64,000 bases of DNA from Talpa occidentalis (GCF_014898055.3 NW_023601433.1:69237683-69301682); one strand, 5' to 3'. Positions 35,601-48,869 are shown, counted from the stretch's first letter. Numbers and translations are program-made. Notes: generated from the sequence alone by a model not told the origin.

Positions 35601-37160
35601 ACTATCCTTCTACTAGCTTGCTTGTATTTTTCATTTAGGGGTATAGAAAAAAAATAATGTGTTGCAGAGCTAACACCCAGGAGCAACAATTTTAATAAAT
35701 TCATTAAAATAACAAAATAGTAAATGTTTCAAAAGAGCCAGAAGATTGATGTTTTTACACTGATCATGTTTGTGGCACCTTTTCCTAGGTAGGCTACAGA
35801 AGTGGTATTCATTTACTTTTTAATTGGCAACTATAGATAGGAGCGCAAGTCACATCCCAGACTTAAAATTTGAAATCTTACCTGCCTCCGATGTTTCCTG
35901 GCCCTGCTGTTAATGGTCTCCTGAGCAAGAAACCAAGTCACCAAAGGGCTGTGGGAATCGCCACGGGGAGTTGGACACACTTTCACCCCTTTTGTATTAT
36001 GGACCTTGGCACCTCCCTCCCTTGTCTACATCCAGACCAAACAGCCCGTCATTATATTCTGCATCCATTGTAAGTAAGAGACAAATATGTTTTTCATTGT
36101 GTTATTTTTAGCAGCAGAGCTTCTAGTCCGGGAGAACACTCGTTTCAGGGTTTACCTAATGAGTTTTCCAAGTTTTCCATATGACTCTTCAGAATTGTTC
36201 AGGTTCCAAGCTCCTGGAAGAAGGCTCCTAGCTGAAGTGGTGGGTGGGCTCGACAAGTGGGGCTGTGAAGACATTCAGCTCTCTGGGCTTCTGAGGTAGG
36301 ACTTGTGTTCCAGATAATATGTAAGTTGATTATGTGTGGTCATATGAATGACATCAGGCTGCAGTGCAAGCTCCATTTCCCAGCACTGGTCTGGGGACAT
36401 GGGAAAAAACTGGTTATCTCAAGGGCACGTCTATGAGTCTGGAAGCAAATATTTATTTCATTCAAATTTTCAATTCCAAATATGAACCACACAGCAGCAA
36501 GTTTAAAGTAGAAAAGAGTCACGAAATCCAATAGCTAGAGGGTGTCGAAATTCCAAATAGGATCAGAATCACTAGTAAATATTCTTATACATTTTTTTAC
36601 CCACAGACACTGTTTTAGAAGTTCATTAGAGCTTTTTATTACACTTAATTGTTGTTTGGAGATTATCTGATGATTAATAACTAGTGATTGCATCTAGAAG
36701 TATGCTTTACATCTAGCAGGGGTTAGTAAAGTCTGTTGAGTCAGAAAGGCTGTACACATGGTGATTCAGGATCCTATTCCCTGGGTCCCAGTCCGGCCTT
36801 ACTAGGAGCCCAGGTTTTCCATTGAAGAACATCCCTAGGCCTTTTCACATTCCAAACAACATATAGTACGCAGATTTTAAAAACCTTTAAATAATGGTAT
36901 GAGGGGGGGTTGATTATATTTTTCTCTTTTAAAAATTTTTTGGAATTTCCTTGAAAATCATTTCTTCAGAAAGCACTGAAATCTCCCAGTTAAGGAAAAG
37001 GATTAGCACTTCCTGGGTCAGACATTGGGGGCGGTAGAGAGTTTAGCAGGTGTTTGAGTGAGAGGAAGCTATTTCTAGAAGCTATTTGTATCTCAAGCCC
37101 TGGTCATTTCTAGTCATCAATTAACTTTATCGGAAACACTCTTGTTTTAAAGCTGGTGGA

Positions 37161-37465
37161 GGGCCTCCTCGGTGGCACAGCGGTTGAGCGCTGGGTTGCG
37201 AAGCTGCCCGCGGCCTCTGCAGCGCCAGTTTGATCCCCAGCTGCTCCCCGGCCACCGGAGGAGGGTCCCTCATGGCACGCAGACCTCTCCTGCCGCCCGC
37301 TGCTCCCCTCAGCAGTGTACTTCAGTCCTTCTGCCTGCTCTGCTCCCCGCTCTGGCTCTGGTGAATTCTCTTACCCTCCCGCGCTTCTGACTGTACCCAG
37401 TGCATGTATAACCAAACAAACAAATAAATAAATAAAGCATGCCTCTATTAAAAAAAAAATAAAAT
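37161..37465 (+). mobile_element. tRNA-derived SINE, subfamily B, full length with perfect TSD
   Basis: TSD AAAGCTGGTGGA at 37149-37160 and 37466-37477. Starts GGGCCTCCTCGGTGGCACAG. The tail reads TGCATGTATAACCAAACAAA and then includes GCATGCCTCTATTAAAAAA, the extension also seen at 27450. Confidence 0.94.
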
Positions 37466-39109
37466 AAAGCTGGTGGAGACTAGTTTCCACAAATCTATTT
37501 ATTTACCAAAAAAAAAAAAAAGTCATCCTGGAAAATGGTATCACCCCAGATGAAGGTGCTCTCTGCGGTTGCGTGGCCGCTGCAGGGATGAGCAGTGGAA
37601 GGAGTGCTTTCCTCCTGAGCCATCACGTTTCCCTCTAGCTTTTCTTTCCTCAACTTTGTTGTAAGCACGTCATAATTTAGTGGAAGATAAAATTCCTCAG
37701 GGAACCTGAATTTGGGATCTGTTTTTATGATGAATCACAAAGCATCAAGACCAGGCTCTGCACGTGAATATTGGCCATTCATATTTCAGGTTGGACTTTC
37801 CTCTTGAGTTCATCCAATATCCACTGCCTTCTTGTAGATGTCCTGGTTTTGTGCTTAACATGTACCTATCGATGAAAGAAAATATGGGAGCAAAGGATTT
37901 TTGTTTTCCTTTTTTCAGGAGATTAATCTCACAGTCGGAGGATTTGAGGTTACTAAATCTGCCATCCCCTATAAAACCTTTAAAAGCACATGTCCTCCTT
38001 GGTTTGTGGTGAGGGTCATCTGGGCTATGGTAGAGAGAGTGCAATTCAGGAAAACCTTAGGTGGAAGGGATGAAGATGCAGACTGGGGTGAGCTTTATCC
38101 TAATGACAGGAAGTTCTGCTGCGTTTGCATCCAGACAGCAGATTTATAGGCACCCGAAAGAATTTTGAAATAACAGTACGAAACCAGAGCAAATGTAAAA
38201 TATCGCACATTGGAAGAATCCTCCTTTAGCAAATTTACAGAAAAGAATGTTAAAGCTGAACTTATGTGATGGTATGAGAACAGTCAACCCAAGTGAAGGA
38301 AGGTGAGGGTTTTGTGGCCTCTTACAACGCGAGGATTCTAGATTGCAGCTTCACTTCACATCCTTTTACCTTCCATTCTTGTCCTCTTGCTCATGACTAA
38401 GCAGTATGTGTGATAATGGGGTTTCCCCCCAGTGGTTTTACTGGGTTAGTAGGTGCAGCTGCTCCAATTGAACCCCATTATCCTTAAAACTGAGTCCTCC
38501 CTGCCCGTTTGCCCTGCCCTGTGCTCTGTTCTTCTCTCCCAAGAGAGAGCAAAGACCCTACCCAAGAAATGTGGCTTTGTTGGTGCAAAGTGTGGCACTG
38601 TAAATTTTTCAGAAAGCACTATCTTTCATCTTAACTACTTGCCGCTCAGAAGCAAAGCAGGCTGTTGTCTCCCATTTTTTGGCGTGACTGGAAAAACAGA
38701 GTCAGATGGACCCTTAGTCATTTTCAGATAGTCATTCAGATGGTAAGGATATTTGTAAACACTTCAGGAGATCAATCTCAAGGTGATGTCATGTGGTCAC
38801 CAAATCATGTTTTCACAGTAGTCACTAGGAAGTCCTGTGTTCCACAGCCATCCTGCAGCCTGATCTAGCGGGACAGTTGTTTGTTCTGTGTGAATTTTGC
38901 ACATGGATGAGTGAGTTGCATGCAGACCCTTCATCTCTAACTGTAACTCTATTTGAATCCTTATTCATTGTAAGTTTGATGACTGCAGAAGAAAGCAGTT
39001 GCCTCATACAGGACAGTTTTCAGTCTCTGTGGAGAGAGAGAGTTGTCTTTGTGTCTGTGTGTTTATGAGAATCCCCCAGCCACTGATTTAAAACTGTTTT
39101 CTTATCAGA

Positions 39110-39330
39110 GCAATTATAATAATGACCCCATAATGTATTACCTTGACCCTTTAATTGCTGTTTCGATTGCTTCTTTTTTCTCTCCCTGTTATAAACAGCT
39201 CTGCAGTGACCTTCTGTTCATCTGTGCGTGTGTCAGCAAATCTGAAAAACAAATTCCTAGATGTTGAGTTACTAGTTTACTGCTGGTGTACTTGGATTGC
39301 TAGTGTTGAAAGGTTTTGCTCAGTGTTCTC
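39110..39330 (-). repeat. Old L1-type fragment, antisense (probable)
   Basis: TATAAACAGCTCTGCAGTGA, CTTCTGTTCATCTGTGCGTG and ATTCCTAGATGTTGAGTTAC mirror the antisense L1 3' region. Strongly diverged. Confidence 0.45.
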
Positions 39331-41059
39331 TCAAAAAATGCTTACACTTTATTTTGCCAATATGTATGTTTGGGAGTTTATCACAGCACATTCAGATAAA
39401 GCCACTCACTGTAGCCGGACAGGGTGTGAGGAGGACCCTGTGTGCAGGTGTGGACACACAACCGAGTTAGAGCAAAGAAGCAACACAAGTTTACAGTGAG
39501 CGGGATGAACAGCTCAATCGTTTATTTTTATAAGGTTGGACCTTATTTACATGACAAAGTGTATCCATTTTCTGCATAGCTACCTGTACATTAAAAATTT
39601 CTAGACTGAGGCTTATAAATCAGAGAGAGGAGTCTAATAGGCTAGTGAGGATGGAAATTTTTATTTTTAACTTATGGCCTTCTGGCCAATTTATATTTTA
39701 TCATTTGCATATCATTCTTTAAAATTGAAAAACTAGTTTGTAACAAAAACAGCTGCCTTGGAGGATAGCCTATGTTCTCCCATGGCAGGCCAGCACTTTC
39801 TAGGTAGGCTAACTAAGTGACTTTGTCTCACACACCAACTTAGAAGCATGTTTGTGCTTTGATGTGGTTGTCCTTGAAGAAGAAAGAACTTCTCTCTTTT
39901 TTTTTCCTTTATTAGAGAAGCAGGCAATTCTGAAAGCTTTAGTTTTCCTATTCTCCACAGAATCCTCCCTCTACCAGTTTATTCAAATTTGGACTCAAGA
40001 CTTCTTAAACAAATGCTGTCTGGGGCTCTGAGCATCAGGTATATTTGGATTAAATATTTTTTAAGCTACCTGAACTTTTCAACAAAAGGAATGAATTCAC
40101 CCTCCCAGGTCAGGCCATCTTTTGACTCATTGTTTAAAACATTCACTTCAAGTTCACATGAAAATACTTCTTAACTAACTTCACCCCTTGCCAGCCTACT
40201 GGGGATTAGTTTGGGGCTTTCATAGTGTTTGTAACTATATGATTCTGTTTCCTGAATGAAAAAAAAAAAAAGACATGTTTTAATACACAGATTATTTAGA
40301 TAGGAACAGACCTTTTTTATAGCAGGGCAAGCATAGAATAGAAGGCATCCTGTTAGAGAATGCTGTTTGAAAGAAAAGAAAAACACATTCTCTACTCCAG
40401 AATCACTGAGAAAGCTTAAGGTATTAAGTTAAACTCCAGCTCTTTTATAATTCAGATGCACAGAATCCATTCGATCCACACATGTAATAGATTTGATTTG
40501 TACATACAGAAGAGCACATGTCTTCGCTCTAAGTATGCTTTTCTTCCTTTCTCCTCAAAAGCTACTTTTGAAACTTCACATTATTCCAGATAGATTCTTT
40601 TTTATTTCACAAATTATCCAAGTCTGCAGCTAACTGCAAATATTTGTGAAAGAGACCCTATGTAAAATAAATGCCTGCTTATGTGGTGTTTTACAAATAA
40701 ACATATGCCTGACTTTAGTTGGTTAATCTAAAAAAAAAAATAATGAGGAATAACTCTGCTTAGAAAAAGGGCAGAATAGTGGTTGTGATGTTCAAAACAA
40801 GGAAAGCTATAATTTAAGCAATTCCATTAAAGAGAATATAATTACTGCAGCCTGGGGGATGGTGGCAGGTTACTTTTAAGCCTAACTGAACTTCTGTATC
40901 ATTAAAGAAATGGACTAAGCTTCCTGTAGCATGGGATAAATACAGTATTTTCTTCCACTGGCTTTTTAAGGCATACACTCAAATTTCAAATGCTTTTATG
41001 CACCAACATAATCAGTAAAAAAAATTCCTATGGGCATTCAGACCACTGCAAATACCCCC

Positions 41060-41235
41060 AAGTACTTTTACTATAACCCAAGAACTTTTCCACAAATTAT
41101 CTCATGTAGTCCTCTAAAACCTCTGTGAAGAAATACATATAAATAAGAAATGAAAGCTTAGAAAAATCCAGATTCTTGATTCTTTGGGCAACAGTTTGAG
41201 GTTTAAACCCGGTGGTTCTGACATAAGCCCATGGC
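41060..41235 (-). repeat. MIR fragment, antisense
   Basis: ATTATCTCATGTAGTCCTCT, then CTTAGAAAAATCCAGATTC, then GGTTTAAACCCGGTGGTTCT, which is the antisense MIR order. Confidence 0.6.
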
Positions 41236-42189
41236 ATTTTTCTGGGATTCCCGAGGTGTTCCCATTGAAAACTATTGTTCATTTTACCAGGTTGGATTTC
41301 CAAACAGTGTAATCATGCAGGGATGTTTTCTTCTTGCCTCTGAAACTTCACAGGCTGCAACTCCGAGCTTTCTGGCCATATTGTTGTGTGAAAAGATCTA
41401 CTTCAAGAAACTGAGGGGCTGGACCAGAGATTGGTTTTGCTCCTTGTTCACACTACTCTCCAGAAGGCGTGGAAAGGAGAGAATCAACTTACCAGTAAAG
41501 TCAAGCCTGGAGGTGGCTTGTCAGGAGTGCATTTATGAAGAAAACTTCCTCCTAACAACGTAGGAAGAATGTCTCCTGGTGATCAGATCCCTCCCTGCAG
41601 AGCCCTGCCCTCTAAGTGCCCCCTTAGAATTCATCGCCAAGAAAATAGTTCATAGAACCTGGTTCACAAAACAGTGTTACTCAGACATTTTGCATAATAA
41701 CCCACAAATACAAGCCTTCCTGTGGCCAATATTTTTCTGTGTGATTGCAAAAGTTCTTGCCAGGAGTAAAGGGAAAATTTGGACAACTTTCATATGGAAA
41801 TTGCTTGTGCAGATGAGAATAAGTATAGATTAGAGGATTATGTGAGAAGGTCCCAAGTTCTCCCAAAAGTCCTACAAAATTGGCTTCTAACACATTTTAG
41901 TAAGCCACCAAAACTTAGTAGAATCTGGAGTTTCTCCATAAAAATCAAATTTTCTTACATTATGAGGGGGAAAAAAATCAGATGGTCAGGAAACCCTGGG
42001 CTCAAATTCTTTGTTAAAATTCCTACTAGAACTGCCCCATCAGGATGGCACGGTTTCTCGGGTCCACCATTCTCCTGATCTCCCTCTCACACTGTCTCCC
42101 TCCCAGCTGCCCCCTGTCATAGAGAGCTCCACCATCTTTGCAGACCTGCTCAACAAGGGACTGTGATGAAGTGCAAAGATGCTTGTCTG

Positions 42190-42365
42190 TGTTATTAGGA
42201 TGATTTACATTCCCAAACTGGCTCTATTTGTGTGGTCTCGAGCAAATCATTGGATCTAAATGGGCCTCTATTTCTGCGGCTAGGTGGGTGCTTTGCAGAT
42301 CAGAGATTAAATGTGATAAGTACTTAGCCCTGGACCTGGTAAGTCACAGATGCTCGATATGCGGA
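42190..42365 (+). repeat. MIR SINE fragment
   Basis: TGTGTGGTCTCGAGCAAATC, ATGGGCCTCTATTTCTGCGG, AGATTAAATGTGATAAGTAC, then GTAAGTCACAGATGCTCGAT, the sense MIR order. Confidence 0.65.
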
Positions 42366-42724
42366 AGCAACTACAATGGATACATCTTACAAAACATTTT
42401 GTGGAAAAAGGATCAGTGTCTACGAATTGGACTCCTAAGTATTCATAGATTGCACAAGGTGGGAGGTGCCTTAAGACTGCTACGGAAAACACCCTAGCTT
42501 TAGGGAGAAGGAATTCAAAGCCAGGAGTCCACAATTACTCAGTTACTTGTTACAAGGCAAACAGCTCCAGAGCCAGCGGCTTTCCAATGACCCATGAAAA
42601 GACTTTGAGTGAAATTTTGAATAGTATGTGAAAGTGCTTTTTGAATTAAGCGTGAGAATAAGATCATTTGTTAGCATGAAGATGGCATTGCTCCATGTGA
42701 CAGTTGGAGTTAGAAATAATCAAC

Positions 42725-42870
42725 TATCATTCATTTATTCAGCACTGACTCTAGTTCCAACAGGTCCTGCGCTGGGGGCTGGGAATATAGCCCCGGGCAA
42801 GACTAAGAATGTCACTTCCTGCACTGGTCACTGCCTGCACTGAGCTTCTGCCCTACCAGGAGAAAGCAGA
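42725..42870 (+). repeat. Unclassified old dispersed repeat
   Basis: CATTCATTTATTCAGCACTG then GGTCCTGCGCTGGGGGCTGG and GAATATAGCCCCGGGCAAGA. It has the same opening theme as the repeats at 13960 and 62660. Confidence 0.45.
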
Positions 42871-43284
42871 TAGACAGGTGATTGACTCAGACTGAGATAA
42901 GGGCCATGGAGGAAATAAAGAGGATTATGTGAGAAGTAGTCAGTTTTGCAAACAGCTGGGTGAAGCATGGGCAAAAGTATTTTTAAAAGAACAGTAATTT
43001 CAGGAACTTTGAGGCAGAAAGAAACTTGCCTGTTTAGGGACCCAGGTGACCTGAGAGAAGTAGCTGGGGCTTAGTAAGCCCTGATAAGAAATATGGTTTT
43101 GTTCTTATTATATGAAACAATATATTTCTATCTATATATAAATTTTTGTTTTCTAATATCTTCAACATCATTTATGATGTTTCATTTACCTAAGTTTCTA
43201 TATTTGAAAATTTTAGACTTGAAATATCTTTGCCCTTAAAGACTATATTCAACATTTAGACTACTTTTTTTAAGGAAAAATGTA

Positions 43285-43520
43285 TTTTTTTTGGTAATTT
43301 TTATTGAAGTAACATTAGTTTCCAGCTATACATGGGCTTCAGGTGTGCAGTGTTCCAGTTCTGCATCTGTGTGTTACGTTATGATCTCCACCAAAATCCA
43401 GTTTTCATCCATCACCATTTGCTTGACTCCTTTTACCTGTTTTACCTGTCTTGTTTTCTTCCCCTCTGGTAACCACCATTCTGATGTCAGAATCTAAGCT
43501 TGGTTTTTGTTTTGTTTCTT
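43285..43520 (-). repeat. Old L1 3' UTR fragment, antisense
   Basis: ATTTTTATTGAAGTAACATT, then GGCTTCAGGTGTGCAGTGTT and TCTGGTAACCACCATTCTG, phrases of antisense L1M-type 3' ends. Confidence 0.55.
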
Positions 43521-43665
43521 TATTAACTACCTATGTGGAAAACCATGCAGTATTTTGTCTTCCTCAGTGCAAGGGGTTTTAAGCAGAAGAGTGATAGAAT
43601 ACTTTTAGCTTTAGTTTAAACACTATTTTATGCAGAAGCTCCTTTGAGTCAGTGGAGAGGGACTT

Positions 43666-43935
43666 GTTTTTTTAATATTTACATATTTTTATACAAGAAC
43701 TGGGGTAGAGGCCAGATGCGTGGGAGGGTGAGAGGATTCACCAGAGACAAAGCGGGGAACAGAACAGGCAGACTGAAGAAATACACTGCTGAGGGGAGCA
43801 GTGAGCGAGACAGGAGAGGTCTGCTTCGCCATGTGGGATTCTCAACAGCCAGCCGGGATCCAACCTGCGCTGCAGAGGCTGCAGACAGCTTCACAGCACT
43901 GCGCTCAACCCCCTGCGCCACCAGGGAGGCCCCAC
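43666..43935 (-). mobile_element. tRNA-derived SINE, A-like, with TSD
   Basis: TSD TGGAGAGGGACTT at 43653-43665 and 43936-43948. The reversed tail is TTTTTATACAAGAACTGGGG and the body carries GCGTGGGAGGGTGAGAGG. It mixes subfamily A and B features and may be an intermediate. Confidence 0.9.
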
Positions 43936-44199
43936 TGGAGAGGGACTTTTAATTAAGCCAGTCTTTACTCCTTCCTCCTTGTGGCAGTCTCTAGAGGGGT
44001 CCTTAGGCTCTTGAGGACTCTCTGAGAATGCATTGTAGAAATCCTGAGTGCAGGCAGTTAGCAGAATCCTGAGGGTCTGTGATTTCCCACACTGGTACCC
44101 ATCCCTGTTGTCCAGAATGTCAGTGCAGTGCTCTTGTCATTAACTCAAAGCCCTAATGTTGGTATTTCTGTTCTTTTCATCCTGATTTTCAGTACTTTC

Positions 44200-44335
44200 A
44201 TTGACTCTCACATGAGTGTCCACTCTTAAGTCACTATTGACTCTCACATGAGTGTCCACTCTTTTTTTTTTTTTTAATTAATAAATTTTATTTTTATATT
44301 CCCCATACAATTGCAATCCCCCCATTCAAGTCACT
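44200..44335 (-). repeat. 36-bp tandem duplication next to an A-tailed fragment
   Basis: A 28-mer starting ATTGACTCTCACATGAGTGT occurs at 44200-44227 and 44236-44263. A poly-T run and an AT-rich fragment follow, ending CAATCCCCCCATTC. AAGTCACT occurs at 44228-44235 and again at 44328-44335, as if it were a TSD around the second copy plus the fragment. Confidence 0.8.
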
Positions 44336-45174
44336 AAGATGTTTCCTCTAAACCACAAAAAATGGCATAAGTCAATGTAATACTGTGTGTCATCATCCTT
44401 GAGTTTGGGTTTGTCCAATGACATTATGATATAGTTAACCTTTGCCTTTTTATCTGTTCTCAACTTAAAAAAAAACTTGATAATTTATATTTCAATTCAC
44501 TCTGACCTTTTATATGTTGTGGAAGTCAACTTGAGTAAGATGTTAACAGCTGATGTCACCAGCTCTATGTAGAGCTGCCCAGAAGTTCCTCTGCTCCCAG
44601 CTCAGACTGGGCCTTGAGATGGCGTGTAGCCAAGGTGGGAAGAACTATGTGGTGTAGATGATGTGAGTGCAGCAGCACTTCTAATACTGGGCATTGTTCA
44701 GATTGGGTTCATCTGTCAAATAAAGGGAATGGTGGAACAGTCAGTGATGGGGTTCAACTCCCTTATTTCACGGGTAGAGGATTGATGTGGTGTGAGTCAC
44801 CCTCTCAGCTTATGAAGAACAAAGTGGGTCTGGGATCCAGCTTCTGATTCTAGGGACCCCCCACATGCCCAACACATGTGCTTTGGAGACTGTTGTGAGG
44901 ACCTCCAGGCAGGTGGATGGCACACGTCATGCATTCAGGAAATGGGGGGCATGAACTTGGGTAGTTCTCAAGCATGTAGACGCCTAGCCTCCTTCCTTCA
45001 TTTTGCTATTCTAAAAGTTTCAGCCTGGTGGGTTTTGAGACAGATGTGGTCACCATGAAGCATACTCACCAGGGCTGCACTACCTTTCAAGATGAAGATA
45101 CTTGACCGCACACTGATGTTTAGGCAGTTGACAGGCTTTGCCTCATGATGGTAGAGACACATTAAATACATTCC

Positions 45175-45375
45175 TTTTTTTTTTTTTTTAAAGATTTATT
45201 TATTTATGCATACAAGAGCTGGGGTATAGGCCAGAGGTATGGAGGTAAGAGGATTCACTAGAGACAGAGTGGGGAGCAGAACAGGCAGATCTACTGAAAT
45301 ACGCTTCTGAGGGGAGCAGCGGGCAAGGCAGTGTGTTAGCTGCCTGGTCCAAGATTGAACTCAGGCCCTAGAATC
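45175..45375 (-). mobile_element. Truncated, degraded tRNA-derived SINE, subfamily A
   Basis: Poly-T and TTATGCATACAAGAGCTGGG begin normally. After GCAGCGGGCAAGGCAG about 20 bases are missing, and the end dissolves after GATTGAACTCAGGC. The reversed head (CCACCAGGGAGGCC) is absent. Confidence 0.85.
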
Positions 45376-46936
45376 TGGTGTTAGCCTCTGAATATTAACG
45401 CTTTACAAATCTGCTGATGAACTTTATTGAGATGGCTCCTTCCTTCTCTGTTCAATTGGAATTTTCTTTCAGTGCTGTGTGGGCTGAGCCTGTTTGGTCA
45501 ATTTAGATATATGGAAGAGAGGCACATTCTTGCCTCATTTTTCACATCCACATCCGGATTTACCTAAACCCCACCCAGGGTGCATTTGCGTAGCAGTGAA
45601 AAACCGGTATTTTCTATCATGATTCACCCTGCAAATCCTGGGCCTCATCTGTCAGGTGTGCATCAAGCCAGCCTGCTGGAAGCATGGGCACAGCTGAAGG
45701 GTTGCTGATCGTGGAGGGGAAGGGGCCTGCTGCTTGGGCCCTGGGCAGTTGACTGCTGGTGTCCACTTACTGATCTGGACATGGAGCCCTCGGTCTGCTC
45801 TCCTGCAGAAGGGCGGAGAAAGGAAGGCGGCTTCCTGAGTTTCTGTTGTCGGGGGCCCTGCAGCGCAGCAGATAAGAACGAGGTACCGAAACTGTGTGAT
45901 TCTGGGGCTCACCGCCCTCCCTCTGGTGTCTCATCTGCTGTATGATGCATTCCTGACTACCTGGGCCCCTCACCTGGGACAGGGTTGTTGTTTGTCGTTT
46001 ACGGCTGAGTGAGAGCCAGAGGGGATATGGGGCAGTGTGGTTTCTTTTAAGTTAAATTATGCCTCGGTGCAGGGGATGATTGCCCACAGCACTTAAACCT
46101 TGTCCTATGATAATTAATTTGCTTTCTTCACTCTGAAAAAATCTCATTCTCTGTACAAAGACAGGAAGTATTTTTCCTGGATTATGCAGAATGTCTCAAG
46201 GTAAGGTGTAATCCATTTTACCTTGCTGGATGCCGTAATAACGAATCTGTGGAAATGTTACTTAGAACAGCCACACGGTTAGAAAAGCCAGTACTTGCAG
46301 TTATGAGTTTTCTCAGAAACCCCACAAATTTGCCTTTCCCTTCTTCCCGCCTCTCCCCTTGCTTCTGCCTTAATACTTTGTTTAGGAGTCTTTTTAAAAC
46401 ACCCAGAGCTGCTTCTGAACCAGTCAGGATCACCTTTTCAAGGTAGAGCAGAGGCCTGGCATGTTCTATCTTGCTCTTTCCTCTCTTCGGCTCTCCTCAC
46501 AAGCATGGCTGATTTGCTGAGGGAGCTGGCAGAGGCTTGGACATTAGAAACCTCAACTTTTCTCAGTTCTTGAGAAGCTGACCAACTTTCTCTCCATGAA
46601 GAAAATCTTTTCAGACTTTTGTTGCCTCCTTCAGTGGAAGCAACAAGGAAGGAGGCTCTAGCTGAAGCCCACGTCAAGAAAAAAGAGGAATTTCAAAAGT
46701 GAAAAGCCATGAGACAGGAAGCATTTGATGAGTCTTTGTGTCTGATCTACCATTTCATGTGCCTGACTTCCCACAGCCAGATTTAGGGTGTTCAGAAAAG
46801 AAGCCTTAGAATGGAGCAAGTTTGATGTAGGATAGAATGGGGGGGAAAAGGGAATTTTCCTGAAGCTATTGAAACAACAATAGTTTAAAATAATTTGAGT
46901 TTTAAATTTTAATAGAAACAATTGGCAATGTGTGGA

Positions 46937-46958
46937 GTGTGTGTGTGTGTGTGTGTGT
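46937..46958 (+). repeat. (GT)n microsatellite
   Basis: Eleven GT units. Confidence 0.9.
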
Positions 46959-47043
46959 TTGAGAATTTTGGTGGGACATTTTGGTTCAAACTTCTGCCAG
47001 AATAGGGGACTTACGAGCATTCCATTTTGGAAAAACTCCTTCT

Positions 47044-47337
47044 ATTTCTTTTTTTCTTTCTTTTTTTTTTTTTTAAGATTTATTTATTTATTTATTTATA
47101 AAAGCACTGGTACAGTCAGAAGCGTGGAAGGGTGAGAGGATTCACCAGAGCCAGAGCGGGGAGCAGAACAGGCAGACTGACGAAATACACTGCTGAGGGG
47201 AGCAGCGGGCGCAGCAGGAGAGGTCTGTCACACCATGTGGGACCCTCGCTTGCGGCCGGGGATTGAACCGGCACTGCAGAGGCTGAGGGCAGCTTCGCAA
47301 CCCAGCTCTCAACCGCTGTGCCACTGGGGGAGGCCCG
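47044..47337 (-). mobile_element. tRNA-derived SINE, subfamily B, with TSD
   Basis: TSD AAACTCCTTCT at 47033-47043 and 47338-47348. Reversed tail TTTATAAAAGCACTGGTACA; end GTGCCACTGGGGGAGGCCC. Confidence 0.91.
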
Positions 47338-47689
47338 AAACTCCTTCTGTTACTACCTGGTTTTCCAGTGGCTTTTTGAAACCTGTACCTATGAGAAAAT
47401 GAAAAGGAAGATATCACTCGTTAGAGAAGTGACTAAAAGAAGTGCCAAACTTATTCTTGAGAGAGATGAGTAAGGTGGGGGCTGGGGGTAGAGCAGGAAG
47501 CACAGTGCCTTGAAATCACACGCCACAATCCCTGAGCTGGTCAGACAAGGTCCACCCAGATTTGTCAGGGGGTAGACAGGGCCTTTCTTTCTTGTTTCCT
47601 TCCTCTCCAAACCCAGATCAAACTGGATTCCCAATTTCCTCATGCAGTTCCAAGAACTTTTATCCTTGAATTAATTGGACTCTGAGAAT

Positions 47690-47800
47690 TTGAGAACTTA
47701 GGCACTGAAAGGTACCTGCAGCCAGCCCAAATGACAGATGAGGTCACTGAGGCAGGAAACGTGGGTGAACAATTTAGAGTCACAATTTGGGCTTCTTGAG
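47690..47800 (-). repeat. MIR-like fragment, antisense
   Basis: AAATGACAGATGAGGTCACT then GAGGCAGGAAACGTGGGTGA, an antisense MIR-like core. Confidence 0.45.
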
Positions 47801-48536
47801 AACAGCACCCTGCCCCAGTTTATGACCTTTCTGGAGGAAGGACAGAAGATATAAATAAGGGCGGGTAACTCACGAGGCCCTATGGTTTGGGTACACACCC
47901 AGGCGGCTCCCTCAGGCTCATGTTCTGATTTCTTGTGTCCTCTGACCTGGTCCAGGCCCCTTCTCCTGACTCCTCTCCTGCTCTTCCTTCTGGGGACCAC
48001 ACAGATGGCATAAGAGGTCTCTCCCGCATGGCATATTTCCCAGAGCTCATGCATCATTCTGTTAAAGCTTCTGCTTCTGATCTGTAACAAAGTGTTATAT
48101 ACAGATACATTCTAGATAGACAGGGAAAGAAAAGTGATTGTAGGTAAAAATGAGAATACAGGACTTGATTATTTATTGTGTTCTCCAAATGTAGATACAT
48201 ACACACGTACACACAATGGGACAGGACATGTGAAATCCTGGCTACTTTAGAAAATCTGGGGCTCACAGTTGTACTAAAGGAAAGGTGAATGTGAAAAGCA
48301 AATCTATGAAAGATCCAGGCTAAGAATGGGGACCTGTGACTCTGGGTACAGAGTCTGTGGTTTTCTTTCCAAGCTTTCACTTACCTGAGGTTAACAGTAG
48401 TGCAAAAATATTTTGAGAGGGTGATAGCAAGCAACGGACAGAGGCCATACTCACATAACTTATTACAGGGTATTGCTACAGGTTTTCTATTTTATTATAT
48501 TAGTTGTTGTCTGACTCTCTTACTATGTCTAATTTA

Positions 48537-48799
48537 TTTTTTTAAAGATTTATTTGTTTGTGCATACAAGAACTGGGGTACAGGCCAGGGGGTCAGGGAT
48601 GAGAGGATTCACCAGAGACAGAGTGGGGAACAGAACAGGCAGATTGACTGAAACACACTGCTGAGGGGAGCAGCAGGTGAGTCAGGAGAGGTGCTGCGCC
48701 ATGTGGGTCAGCTCCCTGGCCGGGGATCGAACTCAAGCTGCAGTGGCTGCGAATTGCTTCATAGGTTGCATCTTAACCCCTTGCGCCAGCAGGGAGGCC
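48537..48799 (-). mobile_element. tRNA-derived SINE, subfamily A, with decayed TSD
   Basis: Flanks CTTACTATGTCTAATTTA (48519-48536) and CTTACTGTGTCTAACTTA (48800-48817) differ at two positions. The body runs TTTGTGCATACAAGAACTGG to TTGCGCCAGCAGGGAGGCC. Confidence 0.92.
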
Positions 48800-48869
48800 C
48801 TTACTGTGTCTAACTTATAAATAAAACATTATCATAGGTATGTGTGTATAGGAAAATATATAGTTATAT

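Noticed and set aside
35870..36073. 67-codon frame ending near a GTAAGTAAG donor-like site
   Set aside because: The donor-like site is good, but no acceptor or protein similarity supports an exon.
46150..46200. Exon-like stretch ending CTCAAG/GTAAGG
   Set aside because: The donor is good, but the upstream acceptor is weak (TACAAAG with a purine-rich lead) and the peptide is not recognised.
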